A stretch of 64,000 bases of DNA from assembly GCF_000350225.1 (NCBI RefSeq), contig NW_005179082.1:97961-161960 (forward strand), given 5' to 3'. The position numbers and the translations under genes are program-made. Shown piece by piece: positions 1 to 12,714 of this stretch (position 1 is its first letter; the number at the start of each line of letters is the position of its first letter). This DNA is from Chondrus crispus (lineage: Eukaryota > Rhodophyta > Florideophyceae > Gigartinales > Gigartinaceae). The notes below the pieces were generated by a model. It had not been told where the DNA came from. It did not search any database and saw nothing but the letters and a program-made list of their open reading frames with translations.

Positions 1-160
1 CGTTCTTTTGTGTTACTGTATAGTTCCTCGTACAACCGAGACTAACGCACCGTACGCCCGCCAACCACCACGGCAGGCTCCTCTGACCACACGTCGAATC
101 GTCTTCCTTTCTTCGGATGCTCGAAACTTACTCCCCATGCGGAAGAACCCCACCGGTGGC

Positions 161-1189
161 CTACCGCTCGCACGCACGATGTGCCTCGGAGGGAGCTTCC
201 TCCCGTATGCGGAGATTGACGAGGATCCGTTTCAAATTAGCTAAGTAGACCTGGTCGTCCTCGGTGCTGGACGCCCACGTGTCGCAATCCCAAGCGCGAG
301 GAAGGAGCCGGCTACATGGAGTCCAACGCATCCGCTGACGGATCAGCTCTACGAAGGCCACACGGCTCTCAGTGTTGCTTCGTCGGAACTCGGGGCATAA
401 CAACGCCGGTTCCACAACCAAGCGGTGCGTGAAGTCCCGGGGTCGCACAGATGCAATGCTGAGGCCCCCCGAGAGTTCACCAGACGCCGCCGCGCATTGG
501 CGGATTAATTTCTCCTCCCGAAGCCCTTCGGCAGAAGGGAAGGGAACCTGCTCGAAGACTAGCGCGTCGTCATAAAGACTTCGACCCCACAACTCCCGCG
601 GGCGGGGCCATGACCCTCCCAAATGGCTGAGCGCCCCTACCAAGGCGTCCCTTGGTGCCTGCATGACACCCCACGGGAGATGCTGCTGTTTGCTCTGGTC
701 ACGGAGCAAGAAACCGCGCCCGTCGCGAGAAAGCACGCGCTTGTCGCAGGAAAAGCTCGCGCTCGTCGCGAGATAGGTCGCGTCTGTCGTGGAACCAACT
801 GCACTTGACGCAGAAACAGAAGCACGCGTCTGACGCGGAAACGAAAGCACGCGCTTTTCACGGGAAAAGCTCGCGCTCGTCGCGGGATAGGTCGCGCTTG
901 TCGTGGAACCAACCGCACTCGGCGGGGAAACAAAAGAACGCGATTGCCGCGGGAAAAGCACCCTCTTGTCGTTGGATTGAATGCGTCGGTCGTGGGACAA
1001 CAGCCGCCCTGGTCGCGAGTACAGCCACGCGCACCGCGGGACCAGATCACGCGTACCGCGAAAAAGGATCGCCCGTGCCGTAACGGAGAGTACACGGCGT
1101 GCAAAGACCAGCATGTCGAGGCAAATAGGGCATCCTTTCGGAAGAACCAAGTTTATGGACGGAAAGGTGGGAAAGAGTTTTGCACGCAA
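161..1189 (-). CDS. Unrecognised open frame, low confidence
   Basis: A 342-codon frame on the minus strand. I do not recognise it. Its first half is Ser/Arg-rich and is built on the tandem repeat at 700-980, so that part may be a by-product of repeat DNA. The last roughly 170 residues look more protein-like (mixed composition, Trp-rich stretches such as PWGVMQAPRDAL and RELWGRSLYDDAL). It lies upstream of and antisense to the copia remnant, so it may belong to another mobile element. No domain, signal peptide or membrane segment is visible, and it may not be a real gene. Confidence 0.22.
   Translation of the reverse strand: MRAKLFPTFPSINLVLPKGCPICLDMLVFARRVLSVTARAILFRGTRDLVPRCAWLYSRPGRLLSHDRRIQSNDKRVLFPRQSRSFVSPPSAVGSTTSATYPATSASFSREKRVLSFPRQTRASVSASSAVGSTTDATYLATSASFSCDKRVLSRDGRGFLLRDQSKQQHLPWGVMQAPRDALVGALSHLGGSWPRPRELWGRSLYDDALVFEQVPFPSAEGLREEKLIRQCAAASGELSGGLSIASVRPRDFTHRLVVEPALLCPEFRRSNTESRVAFVELIRQRMRWTPCSRLLPRAWDCDTWASSTEDDQVYLANLKRILVNLRIREEAPSEAHRACER
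700..980. repeat. Imperfect tandem repeat, period about 114 bp
   Basis: The segment beginning GGAAAAGCTCGCGCTCGTCG at 749 recurs at 863 with few changes, followed in both copies by GATAGGTCGCG and TCGTGGAACCAAC. A third, more diverged partial unit follows from about 925 (GAAACAAAAGAACGCGATTG). The GCG-rich units keep a frame open on the minus strand. Confidence 0.7.
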
Positions 1190-1397
1190 GCTTCATGGCT
1201 CTTTCCACTTGCCTCTTGACGATATGCTCGAGTTATGCAAACGAGGATCTATTCTCTCCTCAGTTCTTAGGCAAGCCCTCTCTACAGTTGCATAGAAATG
1301 TACGCCTTGGAGGAGCACCGGAAGACCTTCCAACTCGAGAAAGGTCTCCTTCGGAAAGCTCTTCATATATTTCAACGGCCACGTTCAACTAGACTAC

Positions 1398-2359
1398 ATG
1401 TACATCACAGAGCTGGGTAATCAGCCCATACTCCACATCGAAGACGTACACGCCGGGCTTTCCGTTACGTCACTTAAGACTTCCCGACAGATGGATGAGG
1501 CATCCCGTGTGTTTGATAACAAGTGGTGTGATGTACACGGTCCTCCAGCTGTTGTATCATCTGACCCCGAGTTCAATAACTCCGTGTTCAAGGGCTTTTA
1601 CAGTACGCAAGTGTCAAGTTCCAGCCACGTCCTGCTCGAAGACACAACAAGCTTGGAGTGGTTAAGAGGAAGAATGAGTTGGTCCGGTTGATAGCCCAAA
1701 AGATGACTAAAGACGCACAGCTTTTCATGCAGACACGCAACGTGGAAGTAAAGAAGTCCGACGTTCTCTGCCGTGAAACATATGTGAGCAACATACTGTA
1801 CGGTAGCAAGAGAATGAGCACCTTTGAACGCGCTATGGGCAACACTCCTTCCATCGCTGGACTCTCAAAAAGTGTTGTGACTGACCAAATAATGGCTGCT
1901 CACGAAGAGCAACTTCCCCGTCGAGCCCACTTGATGCTTGACAAGGGCCGGTCACCCAACACCGTCCTTCCCGAAGACCTTCGACGTCACGTTCTCGTCT
2001 ACTACTTTAAACGCAACGTCAAGTTTGGCAAATGGGAATCCGGATATGTACGTGCTGTGGAGCCGCACATGGTTATTATCTCAAATAACCCGGAAAATCG
2101 TGGTAAGCCAATACAAGCTGCGTATGAAGATGTGCGCATAGCTCCACGGTCACACTTGCTGTTAGATCTGAACCAAATTGGTTACGTTTTCCCCCGGTCG
2201 TATGCCGTCGTCGATACGGATGACACCGAGGTAGCCATGAACCAGCATCTAACCGACAACGCAGAGTGCCGGAGTCAAGGTTTGCCGACAGAGGACGATC
2301 TCCCAGCAAGCTTTTCCGTGGGAAGAGGAAGACAACGTCCACCTTCCTCAACACGATGA
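1398..2359 (+). pseudogene. Ty1/copia integrase remnant
   Basis: Two overlapping frames (1398-1691 and 1658-2359) encode the integrase part of a copia-type Pol. The first has the core pattern PILHIEDVHAGLSV, then W-C-D-V-H-G-P-P, then SSDPEF, which fits two of the catalytic acidic positions. The second frame continues with the integrase C-terminal region (ERAMGNTPSIAGLS, a charged segment and an SH3-like KWESGYVRAVEP). The switch between reading frames near 1660-1690 is a frameshift, so the gene is dead. It sits directly upstream of the reverse transcriptase, giving the INT-RT-RNase H order diagnostic of Ty1/copia. Confidence 0.8.
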
Positions 2360-2486
2360 CATTCCTGAGCTCAGAAAAGACGGAGAGGACTCAAGAGTAC
2401 TTGCCGATGAAGACGCCGCCAGGTACTTCGAAGAAGAGCCTGCCTTCTTTGCGAATACAAGGAAGTCTCTAAGTTTAGCCAATCTT

Positions 2487-4255
2487 GTGAGACCCCTACA
2501 GGAAAATAGCACTACGTCAGATCCAGAAAGGCAACAGGGCACTCTGAACAAACCGTTTGCCCCACCTCGTCCCGAGAAAGACACTGGTGAGGTGAGAGTC
2601 ATGCCTCCCCCGGAGCTGCCGTTTGAACTCCAGTCCATGGAGCAGGACGTCCTTCGTCGAGTAAAGGGGATCATCGGAGATAAACCCGCTTCGGAATTTG
2701 AACTGCAATTCGGGCCCCGATGGCTGCTTGACAAAACCATAGCTGCTGAGAAGAATAACTACGACGGTGCCATTGAAGAAGTCAGGTTGAGTTCCATCCC
2801 TAGAGGTGCCAACATTACTTCTTCGCATCATTTCTTCCAAGTCAAGACCGATGGGGAAGAGAACAAACTCCGGCTGAAGTGTGGAATGGTGCCTCACGGC
2901 AATCCCGACAAAGATAAGGAGAGTGTCCCGAAGGATTCCGCAACTGCACAATTCCCAGTGATCAGACTGGTGTTGTCCATCGCCGCCGTCTTGAACATGA
3001 TCGTTGTCACAATCGACATTAAGGGTGCGTACCTGCAGGAAGATTACCTTTCTCGAGACATCTATGTTCGACCGCCAAAAGGTTCGGCGGCCCGTGGAGT
3101 TCTGTGGCGACTTCTCAAGCCCGCCTATGAAATCGTCGAGTCTGGAAGACTCTGACAGGGGACAATAGATGGTTGGATGTCTCGGCAAGGAATTGTACCA
3201 AACCCTGGCATGCCACAACTCTTCATGAAGTTTGGCGATGGAGGTAATATTGTTCTTGCTCTTTGCAAGGTCGTGGATGATTTCCTGGTAGCCGGGTCAC
3301 TAAGAGAAGTCAACGACTTCCATGCTGCGCTTGCAAAACGATTTGAAGTTGGCAGGTTCGTCGTTAACCTCCCGCTAACCTTCAATCGCCTCCACATTTC
3401 ACAAGGTATGATGGTACAGTGCACATGGATATGAAAGAGTACATGGAGAAAATGGAGTTTCTGGCGCTGTCTCGGGAACAGAAAAAGCAGTTACACGAAA
3501 AAGCCACCCCGGAAGAACTCACGTCGTACCATGGCTTGGCAGGATCACTAAACTTCCTTGGTCATGGTGTCCTCCGGCAGGCTTCTTTTGCAGCAAGCTA
3601 CCTCCAGCAAGCTGTAGGGAACCTAAGAGTCTCTGACTTGATTAACGGCAGCGAGGTTCTTAACGAACTGAGGGGCTTGACTCCACAGCTGAAATACTGT
3701 GCTCCCGCGATGCTAGACAAGGACCCTTCGTATTTGTGCTTCTCCGATGCCAGCCATGGTTCCACTTCATATGGCCAGACCAGATACCTCTCCGGGATAT
3801 ACCTGCCTGCGGGGGGTGCCGGTGTGTACAATGTCCTTGATTGGCATAGTTGCAAGCAATCCCGAGTGGCGTTTTCGTAAATTGGAGCTGTGATACTTGC
3901 CGCAGCAACGTCGACGGACTGTGGATCGCTAATGGTCGAGAGCCTCAAACGAGTGTACGGATCGGATGTTCCCCTTCCGTTTATCCTCACGGTTGATTCG
4001 CACGGCTTGTACTCAACAGTGACGACCCTTCACGATGGGACAGACTACCGTCTCCGACCCACAGTAGCACGAACGCGAGACTCCTTCGAAAACGGAGACA
4101 TATCTACGATGCAGTGGATTGCTGGCAAACTAAACCTTGCCGATGCCTTGACGAAGAGAAACTTGGAAATGTTCCGAAAGCTGAACAAGGTCATGCTGAA
4201 TGGAGTGCTGGACCCCTGCATGTTCGACAAGGCCAAGCGGATCCAGTTTAATTAG
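2487..4255 (+). pseudogene. Ty1/copia reverse transcriptase and RNase H remnant
   Basis: Four consecutive frames make up a broken RT/RNase H. 2487-3155 carries the RT start with VVTIDIKGAYLQ (first catalytic Asp) and LLKPAYEIVESGRL, matching the usual alpha-helical 'LxKALYGLKQ' zone. After an in-frame TGA, 3177-3434 carries KVVDDFLVAG, the copia VDD box. A shift then leads to 3419-3880 (thumb and RNase H start, CFSDAS) and, beyond a TAA, to 3890-4255, ending in ADALTKRNLEMF, the conserved copia RNase H tail. At least two frameshifts and two stops separate the pieces. No LTR could be identified at either side, and the right side runs into an assembly gap. Confidence 0.9.
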
Positions 4256-4282
4256 CATCAACTCCTCATCAATTACGACCCG

Positions 4283-4427
4283 CCTCGTCGGTCGGGANNN
4301 NNNNNNNNNNNNNNNNNNNNNNNNNNNNNNNNNNNNNNNNNNNNNNNNNNNNNNNNNNNNNNNNNNNNNNNNNNNNNNNNNNNNNNNNNNNNNNNNNGAA
4401 GCAGCTGCTTCTTCCCGACCGACGAGG
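4283..4427. repeat. 15-bp inverted repeat flanking an assembly gap
   Basis: CCTCGTCGGTCGGGA (4283-4297) stops exactly at the N run. Its perfect reverse complement TCCCGACCGACGAGG (4413-4427) lies 15 bases beyond the gap, preceded by the self-complementary AAGCAGCTGCTT. The gap is exactly 100 N, probably a placeholder of unknown true size. The arms may be ends of a hairpin or of a terminal-inverted-repeat element that the assembler could not cross. Confidence 0.85.
4298..4397. other. Assembly gap (100 N)
   Basis: A run of exactly 100 N, a typical scaffolding placeholder. It truncates the 3' end of the minus-strand gene at 4398-5666. Confidence 1.
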
Positions 4428-5666
4428 TCTCTAGAGGTAAATGGCTTCTTCCCTTGTCCTATGCCCTTCCCCCTGCGTCGCACCGCTAAGGATACCTTCC
4501 TAGCACCCCTATGACGCTTTCGCTTGCCTTCAGGCTGCTTAGTAAGGCGACGAAGCTCGGGGATCCCAAGGAGATCCAATCCATCGCCCACGCAAGCGCG
4601 CAATGTCGCTGAGCTCATTTGCAGGGCGAAACTTTCAGCCGGATCGTAAACAAGCGGCCTCCCGACATCGACAACCACAACGTGGCCAATTTCTTCTCCA
4701 GAAGAGTCCAAACCGCCGAGCCTTGGCAAGAAAATCCCATCTTGCTGCTGGACTAACCATTCCTCCTCCTCCAGCTCGTCCGGCAGGTGAACCTTCTCGA
4801 GACGGTAAACACGAAGGTGTTTCTCCAGCCATGCGCCTGCTTGTGAAAGACTTGAGGCCGACATCGACTTCAAGACTATCATTTCCTTCGCCACCGACTC
4901 CCCTGCCAATGCGTGTAGACCATTCCCGATTGAAGCTCGAAGGCATTGACCGCGCGGGGAGTAGACGAGGTTCACGGCATCAGTCCGGAGCCGGATCGAG
5001 GCAGATGTCTCGCTGCGAGCACCGGGACAACGAATTCTGAAGAACAGATCTATGCGCCCAGTGCAAGCAAGGTGCAAACTATCTAAGTACCGATCTTGGG
5101 CGCGAAGATCATACACAACTTCCATCACCATCCCCTTCCAATTCGGACTCTGGTGGACCGCCACGTCGCTTTCAATTTCGCTGCACCACTCGGCCATCTC
5201 GTCCAAAGTCCCCTCTGCTTGGTGAGACTTCATGGTGTAAAAGTCGATTGGCCAGAAGGACTGACGACCTCCACGGTCGTCTGCATATTCGTGGTACCCA
5301 CGGTTGACAAACCGCTTGTCACTTCCAGACGCGAAGAGCAGGCGACGAATTGTGTATCCTGTGTCGTCGACGTGCGACTCAAAGTACCTGGAGCCCCAAT
5401 GGCTGAAGAAGCCGACATCCTCGAGCTGTCTTTCCGGAAATTCCCAACAAGGACGCACGCTCAACCATTCTCACATGTCCTTCGAGACCGACCGCGGCAA
5501 CCTCAAGCACCTCACCAACTCCTGCTTGTCCACCAGTCCCACTTCCAAGCCTCCTTGTAGTCGCACGCGCTCACTCTTGTCGTCCATCTCCAAGGCCTTG
5601 ACAGGCACCCGCTTACCCTTGAGCGTAATCCAACGTGCGTCCTCCATCAATCGTCTCGCTCCCATC
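4398..5666 (-). pseudogene. Peptidase-like gene with in-frame stop, mobile-element type (inferred)
   Basis: From ATG 5666 (or 5648) the minus strand reads a compact basic beta-rich segment (RWITLKGKRVPVKALEMDD), meets a TGA at 5471-5473, and continues in the same frame for about 350 residues to the gap. The downstream part is convincingly protein-like. It holds GQCLRASIGNGLHAL (possible Cys nucleophile region), a linker of about 90 residues, then GHVVVVDVGRPLVYDPAE (possible His and Asp). Cys...His...Asp in that order and spacing suggests a papain-like or OTU-like cysteine peptidase fold; this is inference from pattern only. A lysine/arginine-rich tail (GKRKRHRGARK) follows. The C-terminus is lost in the gap. 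The single stop with otherwise intact frame suggests a young pseudogene or a sequencing error. Position next to a copia remnant and flanking inverted repeats suggests a transposon cargo gene. Confidence 0.5.
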
Positions 5667-5774
5667 CCTCCGTACCGTGGTCCACAGGCTCTTGTATAGG
5701 TTCCGGTCAGGGTACAAGCTCGACAACGGACGCAAGACGCAGCGGTGAGTGAAGCAAGAGACGGAGAGCGGAAA

Positions 5775-5913
5775 CCGGAGCGGCGGTGTTGCGGAGCAGT
5801 GGTTTTCCGGAGCGGCGGTGTTGTGGAGCAGTGGTGCACGCAGCAGCGCGTGAATTCGAAGCGGAGCGGCGGTGTAGTGGAGCGGCGGTGTTCCGGAGCG
5901 GCGGTGTTCCTGT
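5775..5913. repeat. GC-rich minisatellite, about 15-bp unit
   Basis: Variants of CCGGAGCGGCGGTGTT repeat at least five times, interspersed with GGAGCAGTGGT units. All share the GGAGCRGYGGTG core. The array lies just upstream of the start region of the minus-strand peptidase-like gene. Confidence 0.75.
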
Positions 5914-7764
5914 GAAGAAGCGGAATGCGCAGCAGCGCGAGAAGGGAGAGGGATCGCCGTGGATTGGAGAATGCGGTGTAGGGGAGGCGCTTCAAAGGAA
6001 AAGGAAGAAGTGGACAACTTCGCGTCAGACCATCGGTTATATAAGACGAAGCTCCTGACTGGGGTCTGGCAAGGAGTCGGGCCCCATCCCCGGGCGATAT
6101 ACCTCGCCGCCGGCGTGCGATTTGAGCCAGCCGCCGCAGGCCGCCGTCGAACGTGGCCCGACGGGGTGTGTGTCGTGGGCACGGTACAGCGAGGACGGCG
6201 CTAGCCATAAACGACTGGCAGTGTCCGCGGCAGTGCGCCGCCGGTCCCAAAATACAAACGGGAATTTTTACGCGTACTTGAATCAAGGGGAAATTAAAGG
6301 GACTAGAAATCCGGGGGTTACTCACGCCCTCACGAGACAAGACCCCCGGTGGCTTTTGTGGCCTTTCGCTTTGCCTCGCTCGATCACCTCCGTTCCGCTC
6401 CCTTCGCTGCGCACGTTCAGGGAAACCGGGCCTCAGCTTCCGCTCGAGCCTAACATTCTTACCACAGTTTCAGAACTAAATTTTCGGCAGCAGGATTTCT
6501 GCTCTCCCTGTGTCCTTCCGTCGATAAACAAATCTGATCGAAGCGGTATCAGAACGAACGGTCATCGTCCCTACCTCCCCGTCAGTGAGGTCGTGCTCCT
6601 CGGCACGACGACCCCCGTCCAAATTCCAAGCAGCAGCCGAAATACAGTCAGTCTCGTCTTCATCATGACTTCCCCAGCTCCATCCGCATCCCCGTCACCT
6701 CTTCCACCTCGACCGTCTCTCCCTCGACCGTCTCCCCCCTCGACCCCGCACAAGTGTCGCACATGCCCTCGCTGCGCGCGCCCCGTCTCTGCAACAAACA
6801 TGTACTGTACATGCACTGTTCATATACTGTACATGTACTGTACTGTAGATGCACCCGGAGTGCACGCTGCTAGCCTCAAGAATGCTCCGTACGTCGCTGA
6901 ACAGCGCAACACGTGTGCTGTACTGTAGTGTGTAGAAGTGATCTTATTGGTGCGGCGTAATTTTATTAGAACTTGATGTCGTCACCAAATTCTATTGGAT
7001 GATCTAGAAGGTTTAGAACCTATTGGAGGTTTCCAGACACAAACATGCGTAATTAGTACAATTTAGAGTGGTGTAAAAGGCTATATAAGCATAGAAAAGC
7101 GACCCCCAAGGTTAGAGGAAAGGGAGACATAATTTCTCAAACTGCTCAAGGGGTAAAGTAACTACTGAATTGCATCTTACGTACCACCGCGCTTCCCGAT
7201 AGCCGCCATAGCCCAGTTGCCTTCGTTGTACTTGTAGCATCGCAAGGGCTGGGCCCGCGTCGAGTTAAGCGATGACAAGGAAGTGTTTAGAGTGTCAGTA
7301 AGGGTGTCTGTGGGCAGGAGAGCCTGATATCTAGAGCACGTGTGTGATGGAGTGCCATGTGTCCCAAAATGTAATTACTTTGACCATCGTTTGAGCTGGA
7401 GCGCCAAACTTAGAGGTACCCGTGGGTTGGAGTGCCAGGTAACATATCGTCAGGGGTAATTAGGCTGTTTTGATTGCTTTGGTAGTCTTCTAAAACGAGC
7501 TTGGAAGAAGTAAGAGTGACAAAACTGTATCTGCGCCGGGGTTACCCCTCGTATTCTCACATAATCTACTCGACTATTTCCTGTTACGAAGGTCGACCTA
7601 CTGGGACAATGGTTCGAGTGACGCGACTTTGGGTTTGATCAGGTAGGATTGACGGAGTAATATTCTCTAATATATCTTCATAACAACAACGAGGTTGATT
7701 TTTATCCTCCGAAAATGTTTTACCATCTCTGGTCTTCTTCGCGGTTGACGAATTTAACTTGTCG
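5914..7764. other. Gene-free stretch with two TATA-like sites
   Basis: No convincing coding region. TATATAA occurs at 6038-6044 and TATATAAG at 7082-7089, both with plus-strand geometry that could belong to LTR or element promoters. The second is preceded by AT-rich and followed by GA-rich sequence, like an LTR U3/R junction, but no matching second copy is present. TACTGTACATG-type repeats cluster at 6800-6850 (see findings). Everything else looks unique and unannotatable by eye. Confidence 0.35.
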
Positions 7765-8211
7765 TTATTTCGAAGTGTTTAATGGGCTTGAAGAAATCGA
7801 AAAGCTTTCCGGCAGTAATCTTGAATATTCTCCATCTCGATACCATTGTAAAAGGCAGTTACCATCTTTGAAATGTCTGCCCCTGACGCGTCGTTGGGAT
7901 TCAAACATGACACACACGCTAAGCATCCCGAAACGCGATAGATTTTCCGTGTATACCCGTGCATCTTTTTGGATGGACTCCATCAACTTATGGTCACGGT
8001 TCGCGGGTTTGAACCATTCGTTGTAGAGGGACTGAATACTGGCAAAATATTCATTCTTTTTTTGCTCGAAGACCACAATAGAGTCCTCTGATGCAGAGAT
8101 CCACGCTTTGGAAATAGATTCATCTTCAATAGGAGTGAATCCTGAGCCGCGCACACTGATTTTCTTGGGAGTAAATACCTTGGGTGAGAGATATTCCATG
8201 ATGATTGTCAT
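7765..8211 (-). pseudogene. Myb/SANT-like DNA-binding protein relic, Harbinger-associated type
   Basis: The 148-codon frame contains RGSGFTPIEDESISKAW followed by ISASEDSIVVFEQKKNEYF and ASIQSLYNEWF. This matches the established Myb/SANT-like trihelix pattern of proteins that accompany PIF/Harbinger transposases and their domesticated plant relatives (F/YTxxEDExLxxAWxxxSxDxIvG.Q...F...I...F). The C-terminal part (LMESIQKDARVYTENLSRF) fits the following 'KSL..R...I..DV.KF.g' region, then the reading goes out of pattern. No transposase lies beside it, so it is probably an orphan fragment. It is distinct from the better-preserved element at 29.2 kb. Confidence 0.5.
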
Positions 8212-8655
8212 GGGGGAGATCTAGGGGAAGATGCGAAGCTTTTGGGTGAAACATAGTGAGGAAAAGTTTTGCAGGAGTACATAACGGGTTTTCGGATCTA
8301 CGGGAACACTCCCGGGAAAAGTGACCAATTGAAGCATAGCACTTGGAAAGCAATTTCTACTTCGGCGATGCAAGTCTTAACTCTGCCTGGCCCAGTGGCA
8401 GCAATTATTTATGACGAGTTACCAGGCCTGGGAGGGGAACGCTTCCTTGTGCGCGCATTTGCATGCGACGCTGAACGTGTGCCCCTCTCTCAGGAATTAA
8501 TTATGCATGTGTATCAGAGGGAGACGGGACGGCAAAAAAGTAAAGAAGCTAAGCTGCCCAAGTCCCACCGAATGAATAACCTGATCCGCTTGTGTAGACA
8601 CCAGATCTCTCTGCTTGTTGCGAGAAAGCGTCCCAATTCTCCTCTACCGCATCCG

Positions 8656-9192
8656 TTAGCGACGTGATTCCCACTGCGTCTCCTTCACGACTGTCCGTCC
8701 CAATGACCGTGTCCTCATGGTCACTGCTGAGGCGCCCCATATCGACGGTCGTTCGCCTTCGACACTGATGAGGAGACAGGGGTCCATCTCCAGTTTCTTC
8801 TCCTGTGTCTTCGTCCCATCGGGTGTGTCCCAGACCTGAATTAGGACCAATTTTTCTTGGTTGCAATGAACTGGCGCCCCTTTGCGGTGAACCGTCGACG
8901 GCGGATTAACCATCATCGCGATATCAAGGGCCCTTGCGGTCAGGAAACTGGCAAGAGGTGATCTCTGGGATATAATTGTCGTCAGCAGATGACTTGGAAG
9001 ATCGAACAAGTCAGAGGGGGACAGGAATGCGACATGTTCGAAGGTAGGCGGGCTTTGGGCATCATCACGATCTTTCCAACCAAAGCAGAAAATGTATCTC
9101 CCGAAATTCAATTGGTATTCTTTGGGCTGGCCATCTGACCAAAACCCCCTTTTTTGCGTCCGCGAAATAGCAATGGCCACAATTTTTGGCAT
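8656..9192 (-). CDS. Unrecognised open frame
   Basis: A 178-codon minus-strand frame that I cannot identify. It has a mixed, protein-like composition (for example LPSHLLTTIISQRSPLASFL, then a hydrophilic stretch ending in ETQWESRR) but no known motif. A shorter frame at 9065-9259 overlaps it in another register and includes several Cys (CGHCYF). It could be a fragment of a degraded element gene. The 444 bp between this frame and the Myb relic show nothing recognisable. Confidence 0.25.
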   Translation of the reverse strand: MPKIVAIAISRTQKRGFWSDGQPKEYQLNFGRYIFCFGWKDRDDAQSPPTFEHVAFLSPSDLFDLPSHLLTTIISQRSPLASFLTARALDIAMMVNPPSTVHRKGAPVHCNQEKLVLIQVWDTPDGTKTQEKKLEMDPCLLISVEGERPSIWGASAVTMRTRSLGRTVVKETQWESRR

Positions 9193-9259
9193 TTTTCTTG
9201 TTGGTGGGGCAGTACTTTTGGGCCAAATCAGAAAATGGGTAGTTTGGTAATTTGATCAT

Positions 9260-9669
9260 GATCCGGTGGAGATGTTCTTATATATATAAAAACACTAATC
9301 CTCATATCATAAATGAAAACTATTTTGCCTAAACGTGTAATTTGTTTGGCTTTTCACAAGAAATATTTCCATGCTATGTCACAATCCAAGCGCTAAGTGT
9401 GCGACAATGCGATTGTGTAAATTCTCTAGTTTTTTTTAAGTTTTAGCATACTGTACTTCCATAAATCCCCAATTTTGACTCCATTTCACGAACATTAATA
9501 GCATTTTAGCTGAAAACATGTGCAGAGCAAAACTCGGCCGTTGGATGGGGGGCTGTACCCGCTTTCGAACAAGTCTTCACTGGCCCACATTGATCAGTGC
9601 TTTCACGTTTTATGAGAATCGCCAGTGTGAGGTGACAAGAGTGCTGATTTATGCAAACCTCCTCAATTG
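9260..9669. other. AT-rich gene-free stretch
   Basis: No coding or structural feature is seen. It is noticeably more AT-rich than its surroundings (runs such as TATATATATAAAAACAC near 9283). Confidence 0.4.
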
Positions 9670-9964
9670 ACTCATTCCAGGGGGGGGCGGGGCAGGGGGG
9701 TAATTTGTTTTGGCGGGGCGGTTTGAACAAAATTACCCCCTTTTTTTGGCGTGGCGGGGGGGGGTAATATATTTTTTTTGCGTGGCGGTAGGTAATTTTA
9801 TTCAAATGCAAGGGGGGGCCGATACAGTGGCATGCGGGCGGACGTCAAGGAATCACACTTGCGGAGGATAGGATGGAGCCGACCCATGACACGGCATGCG
9901 GGCAATTGTCGCCGCGGCGACACTGGACCAAATCGCAAAGCGGTGGGTAATTTTATTCAAATGC
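9670..9964 (-). mobile_element. Two truncated LINE 3'-end copies in low-complexity DNA
   Basis: 9785-9945 matches the 3' end of the LINE at 12.7-15.4 kb almost block for block: TTTTATTCAAAT, GGGNNGGGCCGAT, CATGCGGGCGGACGTCAAGG, GCGGCATGCGGGCAA and GCGACACTGGACCAAAT recur in the same order. On the minus strand this is the end of the LINE ORF plus its 3' tail with an AATAAA-like signal. The tail motif GGTAATTTTATTCAAATGC occurs twice (9791-9809 and 9946-9964). This fits two tandem 3' fragments or a 19-bp duplication around one insertion. The preceding 9670-9790 bases are G/T homopolymer-rich and contain a GGGGGTAATTT inverted repeat. Confidence 0.7.
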
Positions 9965-10075
9965 TTTTTTTTTTTTTTTTTCTTTTTCAATCAATCAATG
10001 TCTCTTTACATGAAATCTCAAGTAGATGAGAGACGTGCTCCAGCATATTACAACGGCGGTAGTGGGAGAGAAAAA

Positions 10076-12547
<2,472 letters not shown>

Positions 12548-12714
12548 TTAAGTTAGACAACACGGAGGAGAGGGAGGGAGGAGGAAATCAGGTAGGCGTA
12601 CAGGGCACAGATAGGAAATGTAACGCGGCAGTGACACAAGCGGATGAAGGAGTGCGATTATGAATCGCGGCGAATCAATGTGGAAGGCGGTAGTGGTGAA
12701 AGGGGGAAGGAGCG

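Larger units (their letters stand above)
1390..4260 (+). mobile_element. Degenerate Ty1/copia LTR retrotransposon, LTRs not seen
   Basis: The integrase and RT/RNase H remnants at 1398-4255 together form one internal copia region in INT-RT-RH order. Gag and protease could not be recognised upstream of 1398. Flanking direct repeats that would mark LTRs were not found, so the outer limits given are those of the coding remnant only. Known biology: copia elements move through a cytoplasmic cDNA made by this Pol. This copy cannot, because it has multiple stops and shifts. Confidence 0.85.

Noticed and set aside
749-980. CRISPR-like array
   Set aside because: The units are contiguous, about 114 bp, without spacers, and the genome is eukaryotic.
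5471-6340. 289-codon minus-strand frame taken as a single long gene
   Set aside because: Its first 200 or so residues come from the minisatellite and GC-rich spacer; only the last 65 or so (from ATG 5666) look real and were merged with the peptidase-like gene.
6122-6928. 268-codon plus-strand frame
   Set aside because: Changes character along its length, ends in TACTGTACATG repeats (YCTCTVHILYMYCT-like), no domain; judged chance.
7400-7560. A second tRNA-like fold near the GTTACCCCTCG block
   Set aside because: No acceptor stem or T-loop consensus could be paired.
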